Notes: a model not told the origin generated them from the sequence alone. Positions 54,873 through 62,912 are shown, counted from the first letter of the stretch. The stretch is 64,000 nucleotides of DNA from CANLBN01 sp050633525 (GCA_050633525.1 JBOEGR010000004.1:67858-131857); one strand, 5' to 3'. Translations and numbers: made by a program.

Positions 54873-55886
54873 CTAACGAGAAATAATACAAGCCATTAAT
54901 TTTTCCTCCCATTGCGTATCAATATTAACGTTGATAATTTCGATTCGGCTTTCTGTGTAATAACTTACCACACTCTCTTTTAATGCGTCTGATGTCAGGT
55001 TATAACTAAACGTGCCCTTATCAGTAATAAAAACGGCTTTCATTCTTTCCGCATTAACACTCTTTAAAAACGAAAATAATTTTTCGTAACTAAATAATCG
55101 TTCACTTGAAAAGCGCCAACCAATACTGCGAAAGCCCTCCCCTTCATTAAGGGCCTTAATATAACCACATTTGGGAATAGCAATATCAGATAATAATGGT
55201 CTTACTTCAGCTGAGTGTTGGTGATCATGCTGTTTTTCTACGGTAGTAGTTGTGTATCCAAATAAATCGATATTAGTCATATCACCATTTTCTGTCAACA
55301 CAACTTGAGTATCAGAAGATCCATACTGCTTTATATAGGCTTTTAAATTATCTTCTTCATCACCTTGATACAGGTCTTGTTTATTACCCACTACAATATC
55401 TGCAATAGCAATTTGCTCATTGAAGGTATGATGCTCTGTATAACGGCTATCGGATAATTTACGCGCATCCACCAAGGTCACAATTTTTTGTAAGCTAATC
55501 ACCTGACGGTAAGAACCCGTTGTCAACGTTTGCAATACTTCTTTCGGGTGGCCTAAACCGGTAGGTTCAATAAGCAGTCGCTCAGGCTTTGCCATTTTAA
55601 GTAATTGATTCAACGCTACCTGCATGGGTAGACCAGCAGCGCAGCACATGCAGCCTCCAGGAACCTCTCTAATAAAAACACCCTGCTCTTGGGCATGCTG
55701 TCCTTCGAATACACTACCATCCACACCAATTTCACCAAACTCATTAACCAATACCGCCCACCGCTCATGATTAGGCTTGTTGTTAAGCAGATGTAAAATA
55801 GCCGTACTTTTTCCGGCGCCTAAAAAGCCAGTAATAATTGTTGTTGGAATGGTAGATAACATTTTCGTATTCGCTTGGGTATTCAT
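54873..55886 (-). CDS. COG0523 GTPase C
   Basis: 337-residue G3E GTPase with GFLGAGKST, CMCC (79-82), IEPTGLGHP and the NKQD guanine motif. The C-terminal domain is short (about 120 residues) and has a His run DHQHS before it. This is a different subgroup from GTPases A and B. Alternative starts are GTG 55898 and ATG 55862, in an imperfect 12-bp tandem repeat that encodes MNTxMNT. Last gene of the pyrC2-unknown-M14-GTPase set. Confidence 0.88.
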   Translation of the reverse strand: MNTQANTKMLSTIPTTIITGFLGAGKSTAILHLLNNKPNHERWAVLVNEFGEIGVDGSVFEGQHAQEQGVFIREVPGGCMCCAAGLPMQVALNQLLKMAKPERLLIEPTGLGHPKEVLQTLTTGSYRQVISLQKIVTLVDARKLSDSRYTEHHTFNEQIAIADIVVGNKQDLYQGDEEDNLKAYIKQYGSSDTQVVLTENGDMTNIDLFGYTTTTVEKQHDHQHSAEVRPLLSDIAIPKCGYIKALNEGEGFRSIGWRFSSERLFSYEKLFSFLKSVNAERMKAVFITDKGTFSYNLTSDALKESVVSYYTESRIEIINVNIDTQWEEKLMACIISR

Positions 55887-55940
55887 TTCAGTATTCACTT
55901 CGGTATTGACCCATTTTAGAGAACAATTATTTGGGATATT

Positions 55941-56837
55941 CTAAAGGTCATTTGATTTTTTCAAACGCTGCTTAGGAACTTCTCTCTTTAACCAACGCAC
56001 CAAATCAATCCACATATCGCTGATCTCTCGGTTCGATGGCATTGAACCCGCTGATGCAAGCTCTACCGTGACGACAGGAATACCCAAATCGATACCGGCA
56101 TAGTTTCCAAGAGAGCCGGGGTATGTACCCAAGCGCGATAAACCTAAAGAACCCAATTTTTTTGGGGCAGTTTGCGGGCCATCGTAGTCTACTAAACCAT
56201 AAGGCGCGTGGAGTGCGATGATAACATCTGGCTTAAACGTTTGTATGCTATCAACAAACCATTGGGTTTCTGGTTCACTGCCGGCATAAGGGCCTGGAAA
56301 GCGACGCGGGTTTTTCTTTGTCCGTTTATTCCAATATTTTAAGGCTAAAGCCTCCCAATCCTTTGATGGGAAATTGCGGTTTAAGTCTACATCTTTCCCA
56401 TTTTGCCGCTGAGAACGCCCCTCTTTTAAAAGGCCATCTGGGTTCAATAAAGGAGTCACTTTCCAATGAAATAGCCCCGAATGGTATTTGTTTAACTTAT
56501 CCATCCATTTAAAGACAAGAGAGACTGTTGAATACTCATCTCCATGAATACCTCCCATCAACAACACTCTACCTAAGGGTTTTTTATTACTGAAAGGTGG
56601 ATAAATTTTATAAGGGATTAAACGTTGTTGGTGAGAACGCTGGCCATCAGCGATCATATCCTGCTGCAAACAATTACTCATGGAGACACTTGCTAATTTA
56701 TCACTCACTTCACGACATAATTCACCCATAGAAGGCTGAGCTTTATCTGCATAGAGAGGCAGAGAAATAACAACGAAAAGTGTAAAAATGAATAAGGGGC
56801 TGGCAAAAAACATTGGCCTCCAAAATAGTAGATTCAT
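55941..56837 (-). CDS. Secreted M14-family zinc carboxypeptidase/amidase
   Basis: 298-residue protein with a signal peptide (about 1-30). Zinc ligands are in GGIHGDEYS (HxxE) and IIALHAPYG; DVDLNRNFP carries the substrate arginine and VTVELAS the catalytic glutamate. The MpaA group cuts murein peptides. It is in one transcript with pyrC2 and GTPase C (42-bp gap). A zinc enzyme under apparent metal-stress control is notable. Confidence 0.88.
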   Translation of the reverse strand: MNLLFWRPMFFASPLFIFTLFVVISLPLYADKAQPSMGELCREVSDKLASVSMSNCLQQDMIADGQRSHQQRLIPYKIYPPFSNKKPLGRVLLMGGIHGDEYSTVSLVFKWMDKLNKYHSGLFHWKVTPLLNPDGLLKEGRSQRQNGKDVDLNRNFPSKDWEALALKYWNKRTKKNPRRFPGPYAGSEPETQWFVDSIQTFKPDVIIALHAPYGLVDYDGPQTAPKKLGSLGLSRLGTYPGSLGNYAGIDLGIPVVTVELASAGSMPSNREISDMWIDLVRWLKREVPKQRLKKSNDL

Positions 56838-56862
56838 GAGCTCATATTTTTAATAAGAATAT

Positions 56863-57075
56863 TTAGGCATTTCGCGCTTGTATAAACCAACCTAGTACCG
56901 CTTGATGGTACTGGGAACCATATAAACGAATAAATTGTTTCGTATAATGTTCATCATTATTTTGTAAAGAGGCTATACGCTTCTCTATAAAACTAGGGGT
57001 TAACTTCAGCCCACACTCGACAATAATACAGTGCCGCCACTCTTCATAATTTTGAGGTATTACAGATGATGCCAC
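56863..57075 (-). CDS. Small protein of unknown function
   Basis: 70 residues: IPQNYEEWRHCIIVECGLKLTPSFIEKRI, then TKQFIRLYGSQYHQAVLGWFIQA. No signal or membrane segment. I do not recognise it. It is 25 bp before the M14 gene, on the same strand, so the coding call is plausible. A GGAGTAAATT site lies before the ATG. Confidence 0.65.
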   Translation of the reverse strand: MASSVIPQNYEEWRHCIIVECGLKLTPSFIEKRIASLQNNDEHYTKQFIRLYGSQYHQAVLGWFIQARNA

Positions 57076-57096
57076 AATTTACTCCTTACACAATAT

Positions 57097-57140
57097 GAGA
57101 TCTTTGCATGAAAGTCATTTTACGTTCATACGAGTGCACC
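57097..57140 (+). repeat. Second GAGACC-type repeat copy (partial)
   Basis: GAGATCTTTGCATGAAAG and following bases match 52877-52912 at 28 of 36 positions. It lies between pyrC2 and the 70-residue gene. Only the start of the repeat is seen; no second end can be recognised. Confidence 0.45.
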
Positions 57141-57152
57141 AATATATAATTA

Positions 57153-58496
57153 TTAACGATTAAAGCACAAACGCTGTGCAGCTAAAGGTGTGTTTGATAA
57201 AGGCTCAATCACGTTCAGGCCATCAAAGACTTGCTGACCGTTGACCCATGTGCTTTGTATCCGTGATGAGAATTGATGCTGATGAAAAGGTGTCCAAGCG
57301 CAGTGGTAGCGTGCGTTACTATGACTGACGTCTGTTGCTGTATTTAAATCGACTAGTACTAAATCGGCATAATAGCCCTCACGAATATAACCACGTTCAT
57401 TCACAGCATAACGAATGGCGGGATTATGAGCGGTTTTTTCAACCACTTTTTCTACACTAAGACGGTTGTGCTTTACATGATCCAACAAACTTAATAAGGC
57501 ATGCTCGACAAGAGGCAAACCAGCAGGTGCCTGATTGTAATCGACTTGTTTTTCTTCCAAAGTATGGGGGGCATGATCAGTGGCAATAATATCAATTTGA
57601 TTTGTATGCAAAGCGTGTATTAAGGCATCTCGATCTGCTGCTGATTTAATTGATGGATTACATTTAATGAAATTACCTAAACGAGAATAGTCCTGATCAC
57701 AAAACCAGAGATGATGAACACAGGCCTCGGCAGTAATGTGTTTATTTTCAATTGGCCCAGCTTCAAACAAACTCAGTTCTTTTGCTGTAGTAATATGTAA
57801 GACGTGTAACTGGCTATTATACTTTTTAGCTAAATTCACCGCATAAGATGAGGAAGTAAAGCACGCTTCCGTATCACGAATAAGGGGGTGATCCTCTATA
57901 GTTGGATGCCTTAATTTTCGTACTTTTTCGAGGTTATTGACAATAACAGGACCACTTTCGCAGTGAGTAACAATTAATACAGGACTTTTACAAAAAATAG
58001 CATCTAACGCTTTGGGATTTTCAACCAATAAGTCACCCGTGGACGCCCCCATGAATACTTTTACACCACAATGCTTTTTCGGATCTAGTAATTGTATCTG
58101 CTCAAGATTATCTTCCGTTGCGCCCAAATAAAACCCATAGTTCGCCATCGAACACTGCTCAGCAATAGTATATTTTTTTTCCAAGGCTTCGATAGATGTC
58201 GTTGCGGGGTTAACATTTGGCATTTCCATGTAGCTAGTAATGCCACCGGCAACAGCAGCGCGAGACTCACTGGCAATGGTGCCCTTATGAGTCAAACCCG
58301 GCTCACGAAAATGTACCTGATCATCGATCATCCCGGGCAATAGACATTGACCTTCCGCATCGACGATAATGTCCTCTGCTAGAGCAGCGATATCTTTCTC
58401 TATCTTATCAATGCGCTGCCCTTTAATTCTGACGTCGGCTTCAATAATGCAGCCCTCATTAACAAGCTGAGCATGTTTTATCAGAGTCTGTTTCAT
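57153..58496 (-). CDS. Dihydroorotase paralogue with variant metal site
   Basis: 447-residue dihydroorotase, third step of pyrimidine synthesis. The metal site begins IDDQVHFREPG (Q60, H62), where most class I enzymes have His-x-His; VKVFMGASTG holds the lysine, THCES and LHITT the other His, and IATDHAPH the Asp. The DDQVHFREPG form is shared with a Bacteroidetes-type group, from memory. It lies near Zur-linked genes, like pyrC paralogues in P. aeruginosa, and is divergent from the second Fur gene. Confidence 0.85.
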   Translation of the reverse strand: MKQTLIKHAQLVNEGCIIEADVRIKGQRIDKIEKDIAALAEDIIVDAEGQCLLPGMIDDQVHFREPGLTHKGTIASESRAAVAGGITSYMEMPNVNPATTSIEALEKKYTIAEQCSMANYGFYLGATEDNLEQIQLLDPKKHCGVKVFMGASTGDLLVENPKALDAIFCKSPVLIVTHCESGPVIVNNLEKVRKLRHPTIEDHPLIRDTEACFTSSSYAVNLAKKYNSQLHVLHITTAKELSLFEAGPIENKHITAEACVHHLWFCDQDYSRLGNFIKCNPSIKSAADRDALIHALHTNQIDIIATDHAPHTLEEKQVDYNQAPAGLPLVEHALLSLLDHVKHNRLSVEKVVEKTAHNPAIRYAVNERGYIREGYYADLVLVDLNTATDVSHSNARYHCAWTPFHQHQFSSRIQSTWVNGQQVFDGLNVIEPLSNTPLAAQRLCFNR

Positions 58497-58518
58497 TCGT
58501 TAAAACCTGTTTTCATAA

Positions 58519-58558
58519 TTGAGACCTTAATGATAATGCACTATCATTAAGGTCTCAA
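58519..58558. promoter_or_regulatory. 40-bp palindrome between pyrC2 and the second Fur-family gene
   Basis: Arms beginning TTGAGACCTTAATGATA match their complement ending at 58558; only one base pair within the 40 bp fails. The centre TGATAATGCACTATCA is Fur-box-like, not Zur-like. It is 22 bp before the pyrC2 start and 26 bp before the Fur-family start, so it can control both directions. Confidence 0.7.
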
Positions 58559-58584
58559 GCTTTAATAGAGCAAGATACTCGCTT

Positions 58585-58986
58585 ATGAATCAACAATGTC
58601 AAACAAAACAACGTCACACAAAACAACGACAAGTCATTACAATGATGCTAAGACAAGCAGACCGCCCTCTATTACCCAAAGAGTTACTAGACAAAGCACA
58701 GGAATCATTGCCTCAGCTGGGCATTGCAACGGTCTTTCGTACCTTAAAAAAAATGGTCGACGAGGGTGAAGCTAAAATAGTGTCTTTACCGGGTGACAGT
58801 CCTCGTTACGAACGCTCTGATTTAGCTCACCACCATCACTTTAAATGTAAAGAATGTGAATCCGTATTTGAAATCAATGGTTGCCCAGGTCACCTTGAGC
58901 AACTGTTACCCAAGGGTTTTCAAATGCTAGACCATGAAATCACCTTATTTGGCCGCTGTGCTGATTGCTCTAACAGCGTTTTATAA
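58585..58986 (+). CDS. Second Fur-family regulator
   Basis: 133-residue Fur-superfamily protein, shorter than Zur. Recognition helix in LPQLGIATVFRTLKKMVDEGEA, a His cluster HHHH at 82-85, and CxxC pairs C88/C91 and C125/C128. It is clearly distinct from the 46364 gene. Metal specificity cannot be read from the sequence; zinc is suggested by the divergent pyrC2 and the nearby GTPase C. It is followed within 17 bp by the endopeptidase gene. Confidence 0.85.
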   Translation: MNQQCQTKQRHTKQRQVITMMLRQADRPLLPKELLDKAQESLPQLGIATVFRTLKKMVDEGEAKIVSLPGDSPRYERSDLAHHHHFKCKECESVFEINGCPGHLEQLLPKGFQMLDHEITLFGRCADCSNSVL

Positions 58987-59003
58987 CATTACTACTCAAA
59001 ACT

Positions 59004-60344
59004 ATGATTGCACCTAAGCGACAAACTTATATACCTTATAAACACCTTTTTCTTGTCATCCTGTTAGCTGTTATTGCCATCGTACATTGGCTTTACACAC
59101 CTCAAGCAGTCAGCATGGCTCCAAGCCCTGTCGCTGTCACTACTTTAGACTTGCCTTTAGAGGCCCAGAATATTCATCAAAGCGAGGATAAACTGGAAGT
59201 ACTCGACCAGAACACAGTTGTGCCGACGGAACCTCCCCCTCGCAAAAATGAAGAAGAAGTAATTATTCGTCAGGGCGATACCCTCAGTACCTTATTTGAC
59301 CGTTATGACTTAGGACAAACAACACTACGGGCTATTTTAAGTGCGGATGAATCTCTACTCGCACTAGAAACCGTTCGACCAGGACAAATAATTTATTTTC
59401 GCTATGAAGAAAATACGCGATATCTAAAAGAAATGGAACTGTACCGACATGCAGGCCACCGCATTATCTATAAGCGAGTTGATGCTAAAGTCTTTGAATA
59501 CGAAACCATCATTCAAGAAGGCGTGTGGGAAAATAAACGCATCGATGGAAAAATTCAAAATACATTTTATCTATCCGCGCAGGTTGCAGGCCTAACTGAA
59601 AAAGAAGCCGCAACAATCACTCGTATTTTTCAAGACCAGCTTAATTTCTCGCGTGCTATTCGTAAAGGAGATCTATTTCAAATCATACGCGGTGTACAAA
59701 CAATTGAAGGTAAACCCACAGGACAAACACGCATTGAGAGTGTACGAATTAAACGACGCGCTTATGAACACACCGCTTTTTTATTTAAAGATGGCCGCTA
59801 TTACGATAAGAAGGGAAAAAGTCTCGCCCGTGCATTTAGGCGTACACCTCTGAACAAACGTTATCGAGTCAGCTCTCGTTTTAATCCGAAACGAGTCCAT
59901 CCTGTAACCGGCCGAGTCGGCCCTCATAACGGCACTGACTTTGCTACACCTACGGGAACCAAAGTACTCTCGACAGGCGACGGCGTTGTTGCTCGTGTTG
60001 GCAATCATCCTTTTGCAGGAAAATATATTGATATACAACACGGTGGGCAATACAAAACTCGCTATTTACACTTGCATAAAATATTAGTACGTCGAGGTGA
60101 ACCAGTTAGCCGAGGACAAGCCATCGCCCTATCCGGTAATAGCGGTCGCTCTACTGGGGCGCACCTTCATTTTGAACTACATATTCATGGCCGACCCGTC
60201 GACCCCATGAAAGCGAAGATCCCGATTACTCAATCCGTACCCAAAAAAGATAAAGTGAGCTTTGCCCAAAGAGTCAAAGAACAAACGCTGCTATTGGATG
60301 AATTATCGGATGTAACCGAGGTAGCAGTAAAAGAGAGTGAATAA
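59004..60344 (+). CDS. M23 peptidoglycan endopeptidase, MepM/ShyB-like
   Basis: 446-residue membrane-anchored hydrolase: N-terminal helix at about 14-30, LysM/OapA-type domain at 85-133 (IIRQGDTLSTLFDRY), linker, and C-terminal M23 with H308xxxD312 and HLH at 387-389. It cuts peptide crosslinks so the cell wall can grow. A mepM-like gene next to znuABC is standard in E. coli, and in Vibrio a Zur-controlled M23 enzyme (ShyB) works when zinc is low. Here it follows the second Fur-family gene, so it may be co-expressed with it. Confidence 0.92.
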   Translation: MIAPKRQTYIPYKHLFLVILLAVIAIVHWLYTPQAVSMAPSPVAVTTLDLPLEAQNIHQSEDKLEVLDQNTVVPTEPPPRKNEEEVIIRQGDTLSTLFDRYDLGQTTLRAILSADESLLALETVRPGQIIYFRYEENTRYLKEMELYRHAGHRIIYKRVDAKVFEYETIIQEGVWENKRIDGKIQNTFYLSAQVAGLTEKEAATITRIFQDQLNFSRAIRKGDLFQIIRGVQTIEGKPTGQTRIESVRIKRRAYEHTAFLFKDGRYYDKKGKSLARAFRRTPLNKRYRVSSRFNPKRVHPVTGRVGPHNGTDFATPTGTKVLSTGDGVVARVGNHPFAGKYIDIQHGGQYKTRYLHLHKILVRRGEPVSRGQAIALSGNSGRSTGAHLHFELHIHGRPVDPMKAKIPITQSVPKKDKVSFAQRVKEQTLLLDELSDVTEVAVKESE

Positions 60345-60387
60345 CTTTCTATAATTTCCTCATACTCCCTTGGCTATTCATTACTAT

Positions 60388-60410
60388 AGCCCAACTTATT
60401 AAGTCGGGCT
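60388..60410. terminator. Terminator between M23 and alpha/beta hydrolase genes
   Basis: Hairpin AGCCCAACTTA...TAAGTCGGGCT, one mismatch, short loop, followed by TTGATTTTT on the plus strand. The two genes converge here. Confidence 0.75.
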
Positions 60411-60436
60411 TGATTTTTGATCCTAGTTCTTTTTTA

Positions 60437-61228
60437 CTATTTAATAACTCGATTTAAGATTTGAGCCAACGGTTTAGCTTGTGTCAGCATAGGTGAATGG
60501 CCTGTGTCCAATGCATATACAGCTTGCAAATCAAGTTGCCCAGCAATCTTTATCTGAGACTCTAATGTTATTATTTTATCTTGGTTGGCAAAGACATAAT
60601 ATTTTTTAATTTTAGCGAATAATTCAGGCTTTAGCATCATAACCTCATCCCCTATGTGCGCTGGCTCTGCAAGTGCTGTACTAATAAGTACTTCCTTTTG
60701 TTGAGCGTTGGCGTCTTGTGCAAAATAATCACTAAACAAGACTTGATCTTTGATATGCATACGATGGGTGCTTTCATCAAATCTCATTGATGCCATGTAG
60801 TTTTCTTCATCTTTCTTATTTAATAATTCAAATGCCGTTTGCCCTTGCAGCGGTGCAACAGAAGTGATGTAGGTGATACTTTGTACATTTACTTCAGAGC
60901 ATAAACCCAAAGCACGGTTAGCAACGGCGCCACCTTGACTATGCGCTGCAATATGAATATCACCGTTGAGTTTACTCAAACTCTGGCACAGCGATTCAGC
61001 ATATTTAGTTAAAGTAATATCCTTGGCATTAGATACGCCATCTCTACCTGGCAAATTGACCGTAACCACTTTAGCTGTCGGCTTTATATGAGCTTTTACC
61101 TGCAACCAAGAATCCTCCGTAAAGTGTGCCCCATGAACAAGTACCAAGTTGTTTGTATTTGAAGCGTTAGCAAAACCTGCGATAAGTAAAACCGTTAAAA
61201 CCAATGCTTTAAGCATTATATGACTCAT
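60437..61228 (-). CDS. Secreted alpha/beta hydrolase
   Basis: 263-residue hydrolase with a signal peptide ending near ANAS. LVLVHGAHFTEDSW is the oxyanion loop, IAAHSQGGAV carries the nucleophile serine, and TGHSPM the catalytic His. It resembles the small esterase/salicylate-esterase group. ATG 61228 has AGGAG 7 bp before it; upstream in-frame ATGs lack one. Divergent from the ToxR-type regulator, which may control it. Substrate unknown. Confidence 0.85.
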   Translation of the reverse strand: MSHIMLKALVLTVLLIAGFANASNTNNLVLVHGAHFTEDSWLQVKAHIKPTAKVVTVNLPGRDGVSNAKDITLTKYAESLCQSLSKLNGDIHIAAHSQGGAVANRALGLCSEVNVQSITYITSVAPLQGQTAFELLNKKDEENYMASMRFDESTHRMHIKDQVLFSDYFAQDANAQQKEVLISTALAEPAHIGDEVMMLKPELFAKIKKYYVFANQDKIITLESQIKIAGQLDLQAVYALDTGHSPMLTQAKPLAQILNRVIK

Positions 61229-61323
61229 GTAATATCTCCTAGAAAGGTTAATAAGATAATACAAAGTTAAATTGTCTAAATTTTGCTCGCAATTAAAAAC
61301 TTCTATAATTCTACAAAAATTAA

Positions 61324-61350
61324 TCAAATCGTGTTCAAATTAAATCAAAT
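61324..61350. promoter_or_regulatory. Three TCAAAT direct repeats, helically phased
   Basis: TCAAAT at 61324, 61335 and 61345, 11 and 10 bp apart, in the divergent region between the hydrolase and the winged-helix regulator. Direct repeats at one-turn spacing suit OmpR/ToxR-type DNA-binding domains. Confidence 0.5.
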
Positions 61351-61407
61351 TGATGTTTTACATGCTATATTTGTCGGGTTTTTGAGTTTTAACCTACAAG
61401 GTCAATA

Positions 61408-62631
61408 ATGAATAAAGTTGAGTTTTTTCAATTTAGCTATTTGCTTAACGAAGCAAAATTAAGCCATCAAGGTCAAGCAATAGAAATGCGAAATAAGCTA
61501 CATCAAATGCTCGCTTATTTTTTAAGGCACCCAAATCAAATTATCACTAAAGAAAAATTACTTGATACTATTTGGTCTCATGGCGAATATCGTGAAAAAT
61601 CTTTATCACAAAGCCTTTTAGAGCTAAGAAAGATATTAGGTGATTCTGCAACCAACCCTAAATTTATAAGAACGATACCTAATGAGGGTTATATTTGGAT
61701 AGCTCCAATTGCTGAGGCTGAAAAAGTTCAAGGTCATTCCAAACATCCATATGTTGTTGGATCATTATTGAGTATAATTTTTCTTGCTACTGTGATTACA
61801 TTTTTCTGGCCAACACAACACAGGTTTAGCTTTAATGAACAAGATAAACTAGTCATTGGCATCTTGCCTTTTAAAAACAACACCGCGCAAATAAGGTATA
61901 AATGGGTTGAATATGGATTAAGTGACATGCTGGCAACAGATTTGATTCAATTTGATGGCATTGAAGTGATCAACCCAAGTGAATTATCTAATGAATTCCG
62001 CTTAAAAAACACTCAAAAAATTATAAAAGATGAAGGCCTGGATATATTATTGATAGCCCAGTTTAATCAATCGGGAAATCATCAAAACTTAAACTACACC
62101 TTAATAGCTGCTGATAAAAGCCAGGTATTGGGAAAATTTCAATCACAAGATTTAGCATTTTCTATGCCTAATTTAGCATCAGAAATTCATCGAAAAATAA
62201 GACCGAATAGCCAAGCCTCCCTAAGTCAATACACGTGGCAAGTCAACGCTATGCATGAATACGCAAAAGGCCAACATGCGATGGTGAAACAAGGCTGTAA
62301 ATTGGCACAACACTATTTTGCGGCTGCGTTTATCATCGATCCCACTCATTACTGGAGTCAGTTGCAATTAATTTTTTGCCAACTAGAGTTCAATCAAAAT
62401 CAAATAGCGAGTGAAAACCTAGAGGCTCTATTAAATATAAATATCGATGAAAGTTTTACCAGCCTTGCAGCATTGGCATCCGCACAGCTAGCAGTTAACC
62501 AAGGTAATGTAATAAAAGCTAGGGAAGCATTAACGAAGAGCGACTATCTAACAAAGCTGGCAAACAATGCTCAATGGTTAGAGTTGGGTAGGAAAATAGA
62601 ACAGAACACTAACAAAAAAAATAATCTGTGA
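61408..62631 (+). CDS. ToxR/CadC-type membrane transcription regulator
   Basis: 407 residues. An N-terminal winged-helix domain (about 5-100, MLAYFLRHPNQIITKEKLLDTIW...RKILGD...FIRTIPNEGYIW) is followed by one transmembrane helix (about 114-134) and a periplasmic region of about 270 residues, with a domain like GILPFKNNT...DMLATDLI and a helical, TPR-like end. This design lets a periplasmic signal control DNA binding. Likely target is the divergent hydrolase gene. Confidence 0.87.
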   Translation: MNKVEFFQFSYLLNEAKLSHQGQAIEMRNKLHQMLAYFLRHPNQIITKEKLLDTIWSHGEYREKSLSQSLLELRKILGDSATNPKFIRTIPNEGYIWIAPIAEAEKVQGHSKHPYVVGSLLSIIFLATVITFFWPTQHRFSFNEQDKLVIGILPFKNNTAQIRYKWVEYGLSDMLATDLIQFDGIEVINPSELSNEFRLKNTQKIIKDEGLDILLIAQFNQSGNHQNLNYTLIAADKSQVLGKFQSQDLAFSMPNLASEIHRKIRPNSQASLSQYTWQVNAMHEYAKGQHAMVKQGCKLAQHYFAAAFIIDPTHYWSQLQLIFCQLEFNQNQIASENLEALLNINIDESFTSLAALASAQLAVNQGNVIKAREALTKSDYLTKLANNAQWLELGRKIEQNTNKKNNL

Positions 62632-62679
62632 AGTGCTGAGAGGCAATTCTATTGTAGCGTTTGAAGGAGCGCAGCCGGA

Positions 62680-62750
62680 TTGGACTCGGGCTCCTGCCCT
62701 CGGGTCTTCGACCCGCCTATCGGCGTCCAAAATCGTTCCGGACGATTTTG
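62680..62750. repeat. Cluster of short hairpins, GC-rich
   Basis: Four adjacent hairpins: GGGC/GCCC (62688-62699), CGGGTC/GACCCG (62701-62715), CGCC/GGCG (62714-62725) and CAAAATCGT/ACGATTTTG (62728-62750). TTGGAC (62680) and GTCCAA (62725) could form an enclosing stem. It is far more GC-rich than its surroundings and has no supported ORF. It may be an RNA element or a dispersed repeat. Confidence 0.5.
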
Positions 62751-62784
62751 TGAACCGAGATCTTAGAACAAATTCGGAAACTGT

Positions 62785-62840
62785 GACCATTAAAACTAGA
62801 AAGGCCACTCATTCGAGCGGCCTTTCTAGTTTTAATGGTC
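62785..62840 (-). terminator. Strong hairpin at the 3' end of tRNA-Pro
   Basis: Perfect 22-bp arms (62785-62806 and 62819-62840) with a 12-nt loop. The right arm includes the encoded CCA and the last base of the tRNA acceptor. On the minus strand, the direction of the tRNA, it would end transcription right after the tRNA. Confidence 0.75.
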
Positions 62841-62912
62841 GGAGTGGCCGGATTTGAACCGACGACCACCACACCCCCAGTGTGGTGCGCTACCAGGCTG
62901 CGCTACACTCCG
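62836..62912 (-). tRNA. tRNA-Pro (anticodon GGG)
   Basis: 77 nt with encoded CCA. On the minus strand CGGAGTG pairs with CACTCCG in the acceptor; the D arm is AGCGCAGCCTGGTAGCGC, the anticodon arm CCACA-CTGGGGG-TGTGG with GGG at 34-36, and the T arm holds GGTTCGAATCC. Reads CCC and CCU proline codons. Confidence 0.96.

Noticed and set aside
58519..58558. Palindrome read as a terminator
   Set aside because: Both adjacent genes start from it, so there is no upstream transcript to end; it has no T-run.
62633..62857. 74-codon plus-strand ORF after the regulator gene
   Set aside because: It runs through the hairpin cluster and the tRNA terminator, with no ribosome site and no recognisable protein.
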